A stretch of DNA of 64,000 nucleotides from Companilactobacillus keshanensis. GTDB lineage: Bacteria > Bacillota > Bacilli > Lactobacillales > Lactobacillaceae. Positions 41,972 through 51,646 of this stretch are shown piece after piece. Positions within the stretch are counted from its first letter, which is position 1. Every line of letters begins with the position of its first letter. Where the stretch lies: assembly GCF_003946205.1 (NCBI RefSeq), contig NZ_RHOS01000005.1, positions 62,001 to 126,000 of the forward strand, in the 5' to 3' direction. The notes beneath the pieces were generated by a model, which worked only from the letters and a program-made list of their open reading frames with translations, had not been told where the DNA came from and made no database searches. Made by a program: the position numbers and the translations under genes.

Positions 41972-43741
41972 TTATAGAGAACGTGAAGCGCCCTTGTATA
42001 CAACACCACGTCTTGAATCAACTGTTACTGTTTCACCATCATTGATAAGTGAAGTAGCATCCTTTGCGCCAACAACAACTGGTAGACCCATAGCAATACC
42101 AACAACGGCTGCATGTGATGTCAAACCACCGTTTTCAACAACAACAGCACTTGCTTTTTCAAGAGCTGGAAGATAATCTTTGTCTGTCATTTCTGTAACA
42201 AGGATATCTCCTTCTTTAACTTTATCATTTGCTTCTTTAGCAGTATGAGCAACAACTGTATTACCAACAATTGATTCTTCACCAACACCTTGGCCCTTAA
42301 CAAGCTTTGAACCAATTAGTTGTACCTTCATCAAGTTAGTTGTACCACTTTCACCAACGGGAACACCGGCAACAACAAGGATTAGATCTCCTTCTTTAGC
42401 AAAACCAAGTTCTTGAGCTTTCTTTGCAGCAAGATCGAACATTTCATCAGTGTTTGATGGTTTTTCAGCAATAATAGGATCAACACCCCAGTTAACTGTC
42501 AAACCACGTTGTGTTCTTTCGTCAAATGTAATAGCAAGGATATCAGCACTTGGACGATATTTAGAAATCATACGTGCAGTATAACCTGACTTAGTAGCAG
42601 TAACGATTGTCTTGATACTTAGTTCCTCAGCAGTTCTAACAACTGATTCACCAATTGATTCTGTAACGTTTGAACCCTTGTATTCTTCGAATCTTTGGAT
42701 TGCAAGTTGGTTACTCTTGTCTAATTGATGTTCTGTACGTTCATTGATTAGGCTCATAGCAGCAACAGCTTCTACAGGATAGTCACCGTTAGCACTTTCA
42801 CCTGAAAGCATTGTAGCATCTGTACCATCAAGAACAGAGTTAGCAACATCAGTAACTTCGGCACGTGTAGGACGTGGGTTTTCTTGCATCGAATCAAGCA
42901 TTTGTGTAGCTGTGATAACTGGTTTACCAAGAGCATTACATTTCTTGATCAAGCTCTTTTGAACGAATGGTACGTTTTCAAATGGAATTTCAACACCCAT
43001 GTCACCACGAGCAACCATCAAACCATCAGAAACCTTTAAGATTGAATCGATATTGTCGATACCTTCTTGTGATTCGATCTTAGGGAAGATTTGTACATCT
43101 TCACAGTGTTTTTCTTCAAGAATTTCACGAATGTCAAGAACATCTTGAGCTTTACGAACAAATGAAGCTGAGATGAAGTTGATTCCGTTGTCACATCCAA
43201 AACGAATATCATCAGAATCCTTTTCAGTAATACCAGGAAGGCGAATTTCAACGCCAGGTGCATTAACACCCTTTCTTGAACCGATCATACCTTCGTTTTG
43301 TACTGATGTTACTAATTCACGGTGTTCATCATCTTTTTCAGTGATCTTCAAATCAACAAGACCATCATCGATCAATACGTGTCCACCAACATGTGTGTCA
43401 TCAAAAAGACCTGGGTATGTAACAGCAATTTTTTCAGGATTACCAGTTAATGAATCATCCATAGAAATACGGATAACGTCGCCAATCTTAGCTTCGAACT
43501 TTCCGCCTTCTTGAACAGTTGTACGGATTTCAGCACCCTTAGTATCAAGAACGATACCAACAGTCTTACCAGTAATTTTTTCTGCTTCATGAACCATCTT
43601 CATACGTGAAAGGTGTTCTTCATGATCACCATGTGAGAAGTTAAAGCGAAAAACATTTGCTCCAGCTTCAATTAATTTAGTAATTGTTTCAATATCATTA
43701 CTTGCAGGACCAAGTGTACTTACAATTTTTGTTCTTTTCAT
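41972..43741 (-). CDS. pyk: Pyruvate kinase
   Basis: Converts phosphoenolpyruvate and ADP to pyruvate and ATP, 589 residues, longer than the 470-residue core because of a C-terminal PEP-utiliser-like domain (ENGGLTSHAAVVGIAMGLPVVVG) typical of Bacillota. Core motifs: TKIVSTLGPAS at the start, FRFNFSHG, IFPKIESQEGIDN with the catalytic Lys, and MVARGDMGVEIP. The ATG at 43741 follows GGGG with seven bases of spacing; the open frame extends upstream but without a ribosome site. It follows pfkA by about 40 bases in the conserved pfkA-pyk operon. Confidence 0.97.
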   Translation of the reverse strand: MKRTKIVSTLGPASNDIETITKLIEAGANVFRFNFSHGDHEEHLSRMKMVHEAEKITGKTVGIVLDTKGAEIRTTVQEGGKFEAKIGDVIRISMDDSLTGNPEKIAVTYPGLFDDTHVGGHVLIDDGLVDLKITEKDDEHRELVTSVQNEGMIGSRKGVNAPGVEIRLPGITEKDSDDIRFGCDNGINFISASFVRKAQDVLDIREILEEKHCEDVQIFPKIESQEGIDNIDSILKVSDGLMVARGDMGVEIPFENVPFVQKSLIKKCNALGKPVITATQMLDSMQENPRPTRAEVTDVANSVLDGTDATMLSGESANGDYPVEAVAAMSLINERTEHQLDKSNQLAIQRFEEYKGSNVTESIGESVVRTAEELSIKTIVTATKSGYTARMISKYRPSADILAITFDERTQRGLTVNWGVDPIIAEKPSNTDEMFDLAAKKAQELGFAKEGDLILVVAGVPVGESGTTNLMKVQLIGSKLVKGQGVGEESIVGNTVVAHTAKEANDKVKEGDILVTEMTDKDYLPALEKASAVVVENGGLTSHAAVVGIAMGLPVVVGAKDATSLINDGETVTVDSRRGVVYKGASRSL

Positions 43742-43781
43742 CGAGAAACCCCTTTTCTTTTGTTGGATCCATTGTATCAAA

Positions 43782-44744
<963 letters not shown>

Positions 44745-44786
44745 TCACACTCCAAATTTATTTGTTTCAAAAACAAAACCTTATAA

Positions 44787-44792
44787 AATATA
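44787..44792 (-). promoter_or_regulatory. Likely -10 box of pfkA-pyk
   Basis: Minus-strand TATATT about 45 bases upstream of the pfkA ATG; the -35 region (TACAAA) is poor, as expected for an activator-dependent promoter. Confidence 0.45.
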
Positions 44793-44819
44793 ACATTTTT
44801 TTCACATTCTTTGTAGAGC

Positions 44820-44833
44820 TGAAAACGTTTTAA
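44820..44833 (-). promoter_or_regulatory. cre-like site upstream of pfkA-pyk
   Basis: TGAAAACGTTTTAA on the plus strand matches 13 of 14 cre consensus positions. It is centred about 35 bases upstream of the -10 box, a position suited to CcpA activation, and lies just past the dnaE stop codon. Confidence 0.65.
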
Positions 44834-44846
44834 GTTGAAATTAATG

Positions 44847-47800
44847 CTATTTTTTTAAATAGACATTTCTTTCTCCCAACATTTTTACAAGTTCTGTCTT
44901 CATATATTCATTAAAACGCACCCAGCGATTACGTTTCAATAATAATGCCTGCTTATTCTTTTCAAAATAGAGAATCACAGGAACTTGACCAGTATCTTTT
45001 TCGATCAACTGATAAAGTTCCCTTAGTTTCTGATCTGAAAAATTGGCTGGGATCTTTAGATAAAGTTTTTCTTCTGGTAACTGGACTGAATATTGCTTTG
45101 GATCATTTATCTTATCTGCAATAAACTCAAGATCTCCTCGGCGGCCATCTTCAGCATGTCCAACAATCAAGAATATCTTATTATTTAAATCTTCTTCTGA
45201 AAACTTTTGAAATAATCTTGGAAAAACTGTGATCGATACTTTTCCAGTTTCGTCTTCTAAACTAAGAAAACACATTTGCTGCCCTTTCTTAGTTCTAATG
45301 ACGTGAGCATCTTTGACTAATCCTAAAATATTCACCGTCTGAGTTTTAACCTGGTTCAGCTGACCTATTTTAAACGTCTGAGTATTCAATAATTTCTGTC
45401 TGATTTTTTCAACTGGGTGGCCTGAAACATAGATACCTAAATACTTCTTCTCTTGATTCAATTTTTCAGTCAAGGTAAAGTCATTAATTTCATGCTTTTT
45501 GGGGTCTAAAACATCGAATAAAGATAAATTGGAACCTGCCAGTTGAATACTCTCAATCAGATCTCGAAAATCTAATAAAAGTTCACGACGATTTTTATTA
45601 AAACTATCAAATGCACCGGATAAAATTAGTGGTTCTAAATATTCGCTTTTAACAAATCGCTTATCGATCCTCTGCAGGAAATTCTTGGCATCGACATACT
45701 TACCATTATTCTGCCGTTCATTTAAAATATCCTGTGCCATATCTCGACGAACACCTTTGATATTCAAAAGCCCGAATTGAATCGATTCATTATCAAAAAT
45801 GAAACTAACCTGGCTTTGATTTATATCAACATTTTTTATTTTAAGATGGCTATCTTTGGCATTCTGAATATACATTGAGAGTTTAACTTCATTATTCAAA
45901 TTAGAATTCAATAAGCAAGTATAAAACACCCCTGGAAAATGTACTTTAATGTAAGCTAACCAAAAAGCAATCATTGAATATGCTACTGAATGGGACTTAT
46001 TAAATCCATAATTACCAAAAGTTTCAATATAGTGGTAAACATTCTCAGCTGATTCCTTAGCAACGCCTTTATTTACAGCACCATTAACGAATTTTTGATG
46101 ATTTTCTTGCATCAAAATCTCATTTTTTTTGCTGATAGCACGACGCAAGATATCGGCGTCTGCCAATGAGAATCCGGCCATTTCAGACGATACTTGCATA
46201 ACCTGTTCTTGGTATACCAAAATACCATAAGTCGGCCGTAATATTTCTTTTAAAGAATCATCAGGATATGTTACTGGTTCATCACCATGTTTTCTAGCAA
46301 TAAATGTCGGAATGTTTTGCATAGGCCCTGGGCGATAAAGGGCATTTGTAGCCACCACATCATCAAATGAAGTCGGTTTAAGCCGTCTGAGAACACTTTT
46401 TATTCCGTCGGATTCGAACTGAAAGACACCATCTGTTTGTCCACGTTGAAATAATTCCAAAGTTTTTAGATCATTCAGTGGAATTTTTTCTGGTAAAAAC
46501 TCACGTCCATATTGTTTAGAGATCATTTGGATCGCCGAATCAAGGATTGTTAAATTTCTCAATCCTAGAAAATCCATCTTCAACAAACCAACGCTTTCAA
46601 CATTATTCTTAGTCTGCTGCGTCAGATTTATGCCGTCATCTTCCAGTTGAACTGCCACAATATCAGTCATTGGCTTTTTACTTAAAACAATCCCTGCAGC
46701 ATGAGTTGAGTAATGTCTAGGAATACCTTCGATCCTTTTAGCAACCTTAAAAATAAGCTGGTTTTCTTTAGATTCGGCAACTAAACCCTTTAACTCACTA
46801 GACTCTTCGTATGATTCTTTTAAGGTAATATTTAGTTTACGTGGTATCGAATCTGACCATTTACTTAATTGAAATTGTGTTTGGCCAAATGTTCTGGAAA
46901 TATCTCTTAAAGCCATTTTAGCAGCTAATGTTCCAAAGGTAATTATTTGTGCCATATGATCAGAACCGTACTGATCATGCATATATTCGACCATCTCGTC
47001 ACGACGGTCATCTGGCAGGTCCAAATCAATATCTGGCATATTTACACGTTGAGGATTTAAAAATCGCTCAAACAGCAAATCATACTTGATTGGGTCTACT
47101 TGTGTGATGCCTAAGGTATATGAAACCAGTGACCCAGCCGCTGAACCACGACCAGGACCAGTCTTTATCCCAACTTGATGTGCATGCTTTATGACATCCC
47201 AAACGATCAAGAAATAATCTGAGAATCCCATTTTTTCAATGACCCGCAATTCGTAATCCAATCGTTTTTGATAATTATCTGGAATATTGTTATTAAGACG
47301 ACGTTTTAGTCCTTTGGAAGCTAAATTTTTCAGATATTCGGCTGAACTGACATCCCCTGTCTCAAATTTTGGTAATTCAGTTTCTTGAAATTCTATCTCT
47401 ACGTTACAATTATCTGCAATCAGCTCAGAATTATTGACCGCTTGATCTAAATCATACTCATTATATATAGAAGAAAAATCATTAAATGAATGCAAATAAT
47501 GATCCCCATGTTCAACTACTTGGTCTAGATTATCAAATTTATCACCGGTTCTGACAAAATTTAAAACCTGATAGGCCAAATGGTCATCTTCATTGATATA
47601 GCGGACATCCCCTAAAGCAACGATTGGTAACTTTTGACGTTCTGCCACTTGACGGATATCTTTCACATTATTAATTTGTTCTGAGTAAAGACCAATTCCT
47701 AAATATAATGAATCACTATCAACTAATGAATTTAAAATATCAAAATACTCCTGATGATCGTTTATACTCATAATTTCAGGTTCAATAGAAGGTGTTATAA

Positions 47801-48161
47801 CAAATAGATCTGATAAGAATTGTTTAATATCTGTTATTTGTACTTTATCTTTAGCTGACATAACCAATGAAGAAATTTTTATCAAATTTTTATAACCTTG
47901 ATTGTTTTTTGCCAATAAAATTAATTTATAATCGTTATTAACATCAATTATCCCTTGGGTCTCAATTACTAGCCCAATTATAGGTTTAACACCTTGTTTT
48001 TTAGCATATTTATAAAAATCTATCGAGCCGTATAAATTATTCAGATCTGTTAAAGCAACTGCTTGATAGCCTTGTTCCTTGGCTCTATCAATCAGTTCAG
48101 TCAACTTCAACGGACTATGTAATAAACTATAACTACTCATTACTTGGAGTTGTGCTTGCAA
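44847..48161 (-). CDS. dnaE: DNA polymerase III subunit alpha (DnaE)
   Basis: Error-prone or lagging-strand replicative polymerase of Gram-positives, 1104 residues. The N-terminal PHP domain (SYSLLHSPLK, VALTDLNNLYGS) lacks the usual HxH metal motif: the position that is His in B. subtilis DnaE reads Met (QVMSSYS). The polymerase core has PDIDLDLPDDRRDEMVEY near residue 377 with catalytic aspartates and GPGRGSAAGSLVSY before it. Tandem HhH and an OB domain (VNILGLVKDAHV) follow. The TTG start at 48161 has AAGGGGGT six bases upstream and a TATAAT -10 box just before that. Confidence 0.95.
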   Translation of the reverse strand: MQAQLQVMSSYSLLHSPLKLTELIDRAKEQGYQAVALTDLNNLYGSIDFYKYAKKQGVKPIIGLVIETQGIIDVNNDYKLILLAKNNQGYKNLIKISSLVMSAKDKVQITDIKQFLSDLFVITPSIEPEIMSINDHQEYFDILNSLVDSDSLYLGIGLYSEQINNVKDIRQVAERQKLPIVALGDVRYINEDDHLAYQVLNFVRTGDKFDNLDQVVEHGDHYLHSFNDFSSIYNEYDLDQAVNNSELIADNCNVEIEFQETELPKFETGDVSSAEYLKNLASKGLKRRLNNNIPDNYQKRLDYELRVIEKMGFSDYFLIVWDVIKHAHQVGIKTGPGRGSAAGSLVSYTLGITQVDPIKYDLLFERFLNPQRVNMPDIDLDLPDDRRDEMVEYMHDQYGSDHMAQIITFGTLAAKMALRDISRTFGQTQFQLSKWSDSIPRKLNITLKESYEESSELKGLVAESKENQLIFKVAKRIEGIPRHYSTHAAGIVLSKKPMTDIVAVQLEDDGINLTQQTKNNVESVGLLKMDFLGLRNLTILDSAIQMISKQYGREFLPEKIPLNDLKTLELFQRGQTDGVFQFESDGIKSVLRRLKPTSFDDVVATNALYRPGPMQNIPTFIARKHGDEPVTYPDDSLKEILRPTYGILVYQEQVMQVSSEMAGFSLADADILRRAISKKNEILMQENHQKFVNGAVNKGVAKESAENVYHYIETFGNYGFNKSHSVAYSMIAFWLAYIKVHFPGVFYTCLLNSNLNNEVKLSMYIQNAKDSHLKIKNVDINQSQVSFIFDNESIQFGLLNIKGVRRDMAQDILNERQNNGKYVDAKNFLQRIDKRFVKSEYLEPLILSGAFDSFNKNRRELLLDFRDLIESIQLAGSNLSLFDVLDPKKHEINDFTLTEKLNQEKKYLGIYVSGHPVEKIRQKLLNTQTFKIGQLNQVKTQTVNILGLVKDAHVIRTKKGQQMCFLSLEDETGKVSITVFPRLFQKFSEEDLNNKIFLIVGHAEDGRRGDLEFIADKINDPKQYSVQLPEEKLYLKIPANFSDQKLRELYQLIEKDTGQVPVILYFEKNKQALLLKRNRWVRFNEYMKTELVKMLGERNVYLKK

Positions 48162-48183
48162 TTGACTACCCCCTTTGGTTAAA

Positions 48184-48189
48184 ATTATA
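48184..48189 (-). promoter_or_regulatory. dnaE promoter -10 box
   Basis: Minus-strand TGATATAAT, an extended -10 element, about 22 bases upstream of the TTG start of dnaE; the leader is short. Confidence 0.6.
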
Positions 48190-48263
48190 TCAAAGTGTTT
48201 ATGAACATTATTGGGCAAAGCTCATTTTTGTGCTAAACTACTGAAGAAAGTGAGATGGAAGAA

Positions 48264-48446
48264 ATGAGATATTTCGATGTATTGCTTTGGTCGATCATTT
48301 TGGGTCAAGTTGCTGGCTTCATTGGTGGTGCCTTAAACCAACAAGCTTATAATTTCCAAAGCTCTGTTATTGTCAGTGCTGTTTTCGCAATTATCTTCTT
48401 TATAATTCCAGTTATTTTAGATAAAAGCGACAATCGCGCCAAATAG
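48264..48446 (+). CDS. Small two-helix membrane protein (DUF2929-like, YjzD-type)
   Basis: 60 residues with two hydrophobic helices (VLLWSIILGQVAGFIGGAL and SVIVSAVFAIIFFIIPVIL) and a charged tail KSDNRAK. Similar short proteins (DUF2929) occur beside dnaE in lactobacilli. Function unknown. The ATG at 48264 is preferred over one three codons earlier because the family begins MRYF-like; ribosome-site evidence is weak for both. Its stop lies in the loop of a terminator. Confidence 0.7.
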   Translation: MRYFDVLLWSIILGQVAGFIGGALNQQAYNFQSSVIVSAVFAIIFFIIPVILDKSDNRAK

Positions 48447-48456
48447 GCGTGATTTT
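48432..48456 (+). terminator. Terminator of the small membrane protein gene
   Basis: AATC-CGCC / GGCG-GATT hairpin followed by TTATTTTT; the loop contains the stop codon. Confidence 0.65.
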
Positions 48457-48470
48457 ATTTTTCTTCATAC

Positions 48471-48510
48471 AAAAAACGAGACCCCGGCTTAATGCCCAGT
48501 CTCGTTTTTT
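48471..48510. terminator. Terminator of the lipoprotein gene (usable both ways)
   Basis: AAAAAACGAGAC / GTCTCGTTTTTT 12-base stem with a GC-rich inner part. Confidence 0.88.
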
Positions 48511-49237
48511 ATTTGGTTACATAAAGATAAAAGTCTTTTGTAGTCAAATTAATATTGAAATTAACACCCTTAGAAGTGATTTGTTTCATTGTTGTCGTTC
48601 CACCATCAGCATCTTTGATCTGTTTTGAAAGATCCTTTAGAACTGCTTTACCATCAGCTCCCACTAATTGGGAAACCATTGCTAAATCAGTTGCAAAATT
48701 TTTCATACCGGTCTTAGATTTCATCGATTTATACGACAAATTCATCGCAATACCCATTAACTGATTATCCTGAACATTCAACACCAACTTAGTCCCACTG
48801 GCGGTTTTATGCTTCAAAATACCATTATTGTTGGCAATTAACTTTAATTGATCATTTTGCTTACCCAAAGTTAAGTTAGCGTAATTGTATTTTTGAGCAA
48901 AAGTTGTATAACCAGTCAAAGCCCTAGTTTTCTTTACTTTAACTATTTCGGTCTTCGACTTATCTCCTTTAGTCGCCTTTATCCTGACATTCTTGTCACG
49001 TGTAGCAACTGGAACAGAGATCGCAAAATTGCCATCATTTAGTTTCACATTCTTAGTCTTGCCACTGACAGTAGCTGTAACTTTATCAGCATCAGTTGCT
49101 TTACCCTTAACAACGGCTACTAAACCATCGGCCTTGTACGTATCCTTAGTAGTTTTCAAAGAAAGCTTTGAGCAACCTGTCAAAAGTAACAAGAATAACG
49201 GAACGATCACTAAAAATAAATATTTAATTTTTTTCAT
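48509..49237 (-). CDS. Putative lipoprotein of unknown function
   Basis: 242 residues with a lipoprotein signal: Lys-rich start, hydrophobic run IKYLFLVIVPLFLLLL and lipobox LLTGC, so Cys near residue 22 should be lipidated. The mature part begins with an immunoglobulin-like beta region of about 70 residues (VAVVKGKATDADKVTATVSG, KNVRIKATKGDKSKTEIV). The C-terminal half (YANLTLGKQNDQLKLIANN, GVNFNINLTTKDFYLYVTK) is also beta-rich. I do not recognise a named family. ATG 49237 is chosen over a GTG five codons upstream because the latter overlaps the GGGG ribosome site. Confidence 0.75.
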   Translation of the reverse strand: MKKIKYLFLVIVPLFLLLLTGCSKLSLKTTKDTYKADGLVAVVKGKATDADKVTATVSGKTKNVKLNDGNFAISVPVATRDKNVRIKATKGDKSKTEIVKVKKTRALTGYTTFAQKYNYANLTLGKQNDQLKLIANNNGILKHKTASGTKLVLNVQDNQLMGIAMNLSYKSMKSKTGMKNFATDLAMVSQLVGADGKAVLKDLSKQIKDADGGTTTMKQITSKGVNFNINLTTKDFYLYVTK

Positions 49238-49261
49238 GAGAATTTTCCCCACTTATTAAAA

Positions 49262-49290
49262 AAAAGCCAAGCATAATTTACTTGGCTTTT
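49262..49290 (-). terminator. rpmF terminator
   Basis: AAAAGCCAAG / CTTGGCTTTT stem with a nine-base loop and a T run on the minus strand, just after the rpmF stop. Confidence 0.9.
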
Positions 49291-49292
49291 AA

Positions 49293-49475
49293 TTAAGCTT
49301 CTTTTTTAGTGTCAACTACTTGATCACCTTTATACATACCTGATGGTGATACATGATGACTTAAACGATATTCACCTGTAGCAACGTCAAATTGCATGTT
49401 TGGTGTATTCAACTTAATGTGTCCACGTCTTTGACGTTTTCTTTGTTTTGATGTTTTTCTCTTTGGAACAGCCAT
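49293..49475 (-). CDS. rpmF: 50S ribosomal protein L32, cysteine-free form
   Basis: 60-residue large-subunit protein. It begins [19 protein letters not shown] as usual, but the two CxxC pairs that bind zinc in B. subtilis L32 are replaced: [24 protein letters not shown] contains no Cys. It is therefore a C-minus, zinc-independent L32. Monocistronic with promoter and terminator. Shine-Dalgarno AAAGGAG. Confidence 0.95.
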   Translation of the reverse strand: MAVPKRKTSKQRKRQRRGHIKLNTPNMQFDVATGEYRLSHHVSPSGMYKGDQVVDTKKEA

Positions 49476-49526
49476 ATTTAAAAACTCCTTTAATTTATAT
49501 TAACTTAATCGAATCTAACGTTTAAT

Positions 49527-49555
49527 ATAATACTATCATAAAAACATTAGAGCAA
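49527..49555 (-). promoter_or_regulatory. rpmF promoter
   Basis: Minus-strand TTGCTC (49555-49550), 17 bases, TATTAT (49532-49527), about 52 bases upstream of the ATG. Confidence 0.6.
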
Positions 49556-49564
49556 GCAATATTC

Positions 49565-49882
49565 CTATTTTGTTTGTTTTTTTCCTTTATTTTCCTTTAA
49601 TGCATCAACAATTTGGTTATCATTTGAAACTTTTAAATTAGAAAATTGCTTTTGTGCAGTTCGAGACAACTTCTTGTCATCCTTCTTATTACCACTATTT
49701 GATAATAACATAGTAATAATCGCTCCCAATAACAAAGTCACAATGATCAATACGATCAAAGGTAACTTAATTCGTGTAAAACCAAAGCTAATTGTCACAG
49801 GATCAACGTTTAAAATCGCAAAAATTACAACAACTAACGTAATTAATAAACCAATAACAAATCTTGCTTGCTTACTTTTCAT
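49565..49882 (-). CDS. LapA domain-containing membrane protein
   Basis: 105 residues with two transmembrane helices (FVIGLLITLVVVIFAILNV and LIVLIIVTLLLGAIITMLL) separated by PVTISFGFTRIKLP, the LapA/DUF1049 pattern (DPVTISFGF). The cytoplasmic tail is charged (NKKDDKKLSRTAQKQ). LapA proteins are implicated in envelope biogenesis in other bacteria; function in lactobacilli is unknown. It is last in the obgE-oatA-rnz-SDR-lapA string, 12 bases after the SDR gene. Confidence 0.85.
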   Translation of the reverse strand: MKSKQARFVIGLLITLVVVIFAILNVDPVTISFGFTRIKLPLIVLIIVTLLLGAIITMLLSNSGNKKDDKKLSRTAQKQFSNLKVSNDNQIVDALKENKGKKQTK

Positions 49883-49894
49883 ACCTATCTCCCC

Positions 49895-50692
49895 TTACTT
49901 ACGATTACCCAATGTACTTGCAAGTAAATCACCTACACTTGGTGCCAACTTGTAAAGAACGGCCGCCAATGCCATATATCTTGGACGGTTGATCTCACGT
50001 TTATTAGTATTGAATGAATTAACAATATCCCATGCTAATTTATTTGGATCAAGGACAAACAGTTTAACTGAATCTAAATAATTGCCACCATGATCGGCCA
50101 CATCGAAGAAGTTTGTGGCTACAGGTCCAGGATTGACCGTTGTAACGTGTATTTTGAATGGTTTGAGTTCTAGTCTCAATCCATCTGAAAATGCAATAAC
50201 AGCTGCTTTAGTTGCCGAATAGGCCGCTGATTTAGGCGTGGTGATTTTTCCAGCAACCGAACCAATATTAATAATGTGTCCGTTACCTTGTCCGATCATT
50301 TCGCCAGCAACTAATCTTGTCATTAGCATCAATCCTAAAACATTAACTCTAAACATCTTTTCAACTGTAGAAAAATCTGTATCGAGATAGTTGGAGAAAT
50401 CCCCGAAACCAGCTGCATTGACCAAAATATCGATCTTATCAGTCAAACTATTGATCGTTGCAACGCTGTCAGAAATTTGCTTGGGATCTGACATATCAAC
50501 ACTTAAATACTCGTGACGAGCACTTTCAGCACCAACTCTAATACATTCATTCTTAACAGCCAATAATTTTTCTTCATTTCTTGCCAATAAAATAACATTA
50601 GCACCCAATTTAGCCGAGTTTATCGCCACATCTTTTCCAATTCCAGAAGATGCACCGGTAATGACAACAGTTTGATTTAGTAAATCAGTCAT
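49895..50692 (-). CDS. Short-chain dehydrogenase/reductase
   Basis: 265-residue classical SDR: the NAD(P) loop is VVITGASSGIGKD near residue 10, NAAGFGDF near 88, and the catalytic Ser (INIGSVAGK) with Tyr-Lys in YSATKAAV near residue 155. The Arg in LLARNEE suggests NADPH preference. It resembles YqjQ-type SDRs; the substrate is unknown. It follows rnz by two bases, an association common in lactobacilli. Confidence 0.9.
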   Translation of the reverse strand: MTDLLNQTVVITGASSGIGKDVAINSAKLGANVILLARNEEKLLAVKNECIRVGAESARHEYLSVDMSDPKQISDSVATINSLTDKIDILVNAAGFGDFSNYLDTDFSTVEKMFRVNVLGLMLMTRLVAGEMIGQGNGHIINIGSVAGKITTPKSAAYSATKAAVIAFSDGLRLELKPFKIHVTTVNPGPVATNFFDVADHGGNYLDSVKLFVLDPNKLAWDIVNSFNTNKREINRPRYMALAAVLYKLAPSVGDLLASTLGNRK

Positions 50693-50694
50693 AA

Positions 50695-51633
50695 TTATCC
50701 TCTCTTTTCCGTAAAAGGTACCTCATAGATATCAAAATCATTAACTACTCTAGTATTCTTAAAAATCTTTTGTGCTTCTTTTTGAAGTGTTAAAGCATTC
50801 TTACCTGTATACCTCGCCGAAATATGCGTCAATAACAGACCTTTGGCATTTGCTTTACTTGCTACTTCGGCTGCCTGTGTAGCCGTCGAATGGAAGTAAT
50901 TATATGCCATCTTTTTATCAGAATTAGAAAATGTAGATTCATGCACGATAACATCAGCATCTTTCGAAAGAGTATCGATCTCAGGTGTATAGCGTGTATC
51001 AGAAATAACCGTAACTACTTTGCTAGGTTTATCTGGACCAATAAAATCTTTACCGTCCAAAGTTGTTCCATCTTCAAGTGTAACAACCTTTCCAGACTTC
51101 AACTGACCAAAAATTGGACCATTAGGAATATTATATTCTTTCAACTTGTCGACCTGTAATTCACCAATACGAGGTTTTTCAGTTACTCTATATCCAAAAC
51201 AAGTCACACGATGTTTTAATTTTCCCGCGGTAACACTAAAAGTCTTATCGTTAAAGATTTCTCCGCCATTTTTTAATTCAATATATTTAATATGATAATT
51301 TGGTCTACTGCCAGTCACATTCAAAGATGTTTCAACAAAATCCCTGATACCAACTGGTCCGTATATTTCTAGAGGTGTCTGTCCACCTTGATTCGAACGA
51401 CTGGACAACAGTCCAGGCAAACCAAAAATATGATCGCCATGCAGATGCGAGATAAATATTTTAGTGATTTTCCTCGGTCTGATAGCTGTTTTTAAAATTT
51501 GATGCTGCGTAGCTTCGCCAACATCAAAAAGCCAAACTTCATTTCTTTCATCAAGCATCTTTAAAGCAACACTTGATACGTTACGACTTTTAGATGGGAC
51601 GCCAGCTCCTGTTCCTAAAAATTCTAATTCCAT
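50695..51633 (-). CDS. rnz: Ribonuclease Z
   Basis: Zinc endonuclease that cuts the 3' trailer from tRNA precursors lacking encoded CCA, 312 residues. The metallo-beta-lactamase motif is [16 protein letters not shown] near residue 60; [23 protein letters not shown] near 210 holds further ligands, followed by [11 protein letters not shown] and LTHISARY. The exosite arm lies around residue 160. It complements Cca encoded at 25 kb, which adds the CCA afterwards. Confidence 0.95.
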   Translation of the reverse strand: MELEFLGTGAGVPSKSRNVSSVALKMLDERNEVWLFDVGEATQHQILKTAIRPRKITKIFISHLHGDHIFGLPGLLSSRSNQGGQTPLEIYGPVGIRDFVETSLNVTGSRPNYHIKYIELKNGGEIFNDKTFSVTAGKLKHRVTCFGYRVTEKPRIGELQVDKLKEYNIPNGPIFGQLKSGKVVTLEDGTTLDGKDFIGPDKPSKVVTVISDTRYTPEIDTLSKDADVIVHESTFSNSDKKMAYNYFHSTATQAAEVASKANAKGLLLTHISARYTGKNALTLQKEAQKIFKNTRVVNDFDIYEVPFTEKRG

Positions 51634-51646
51634 ACAAAAATCCTAT

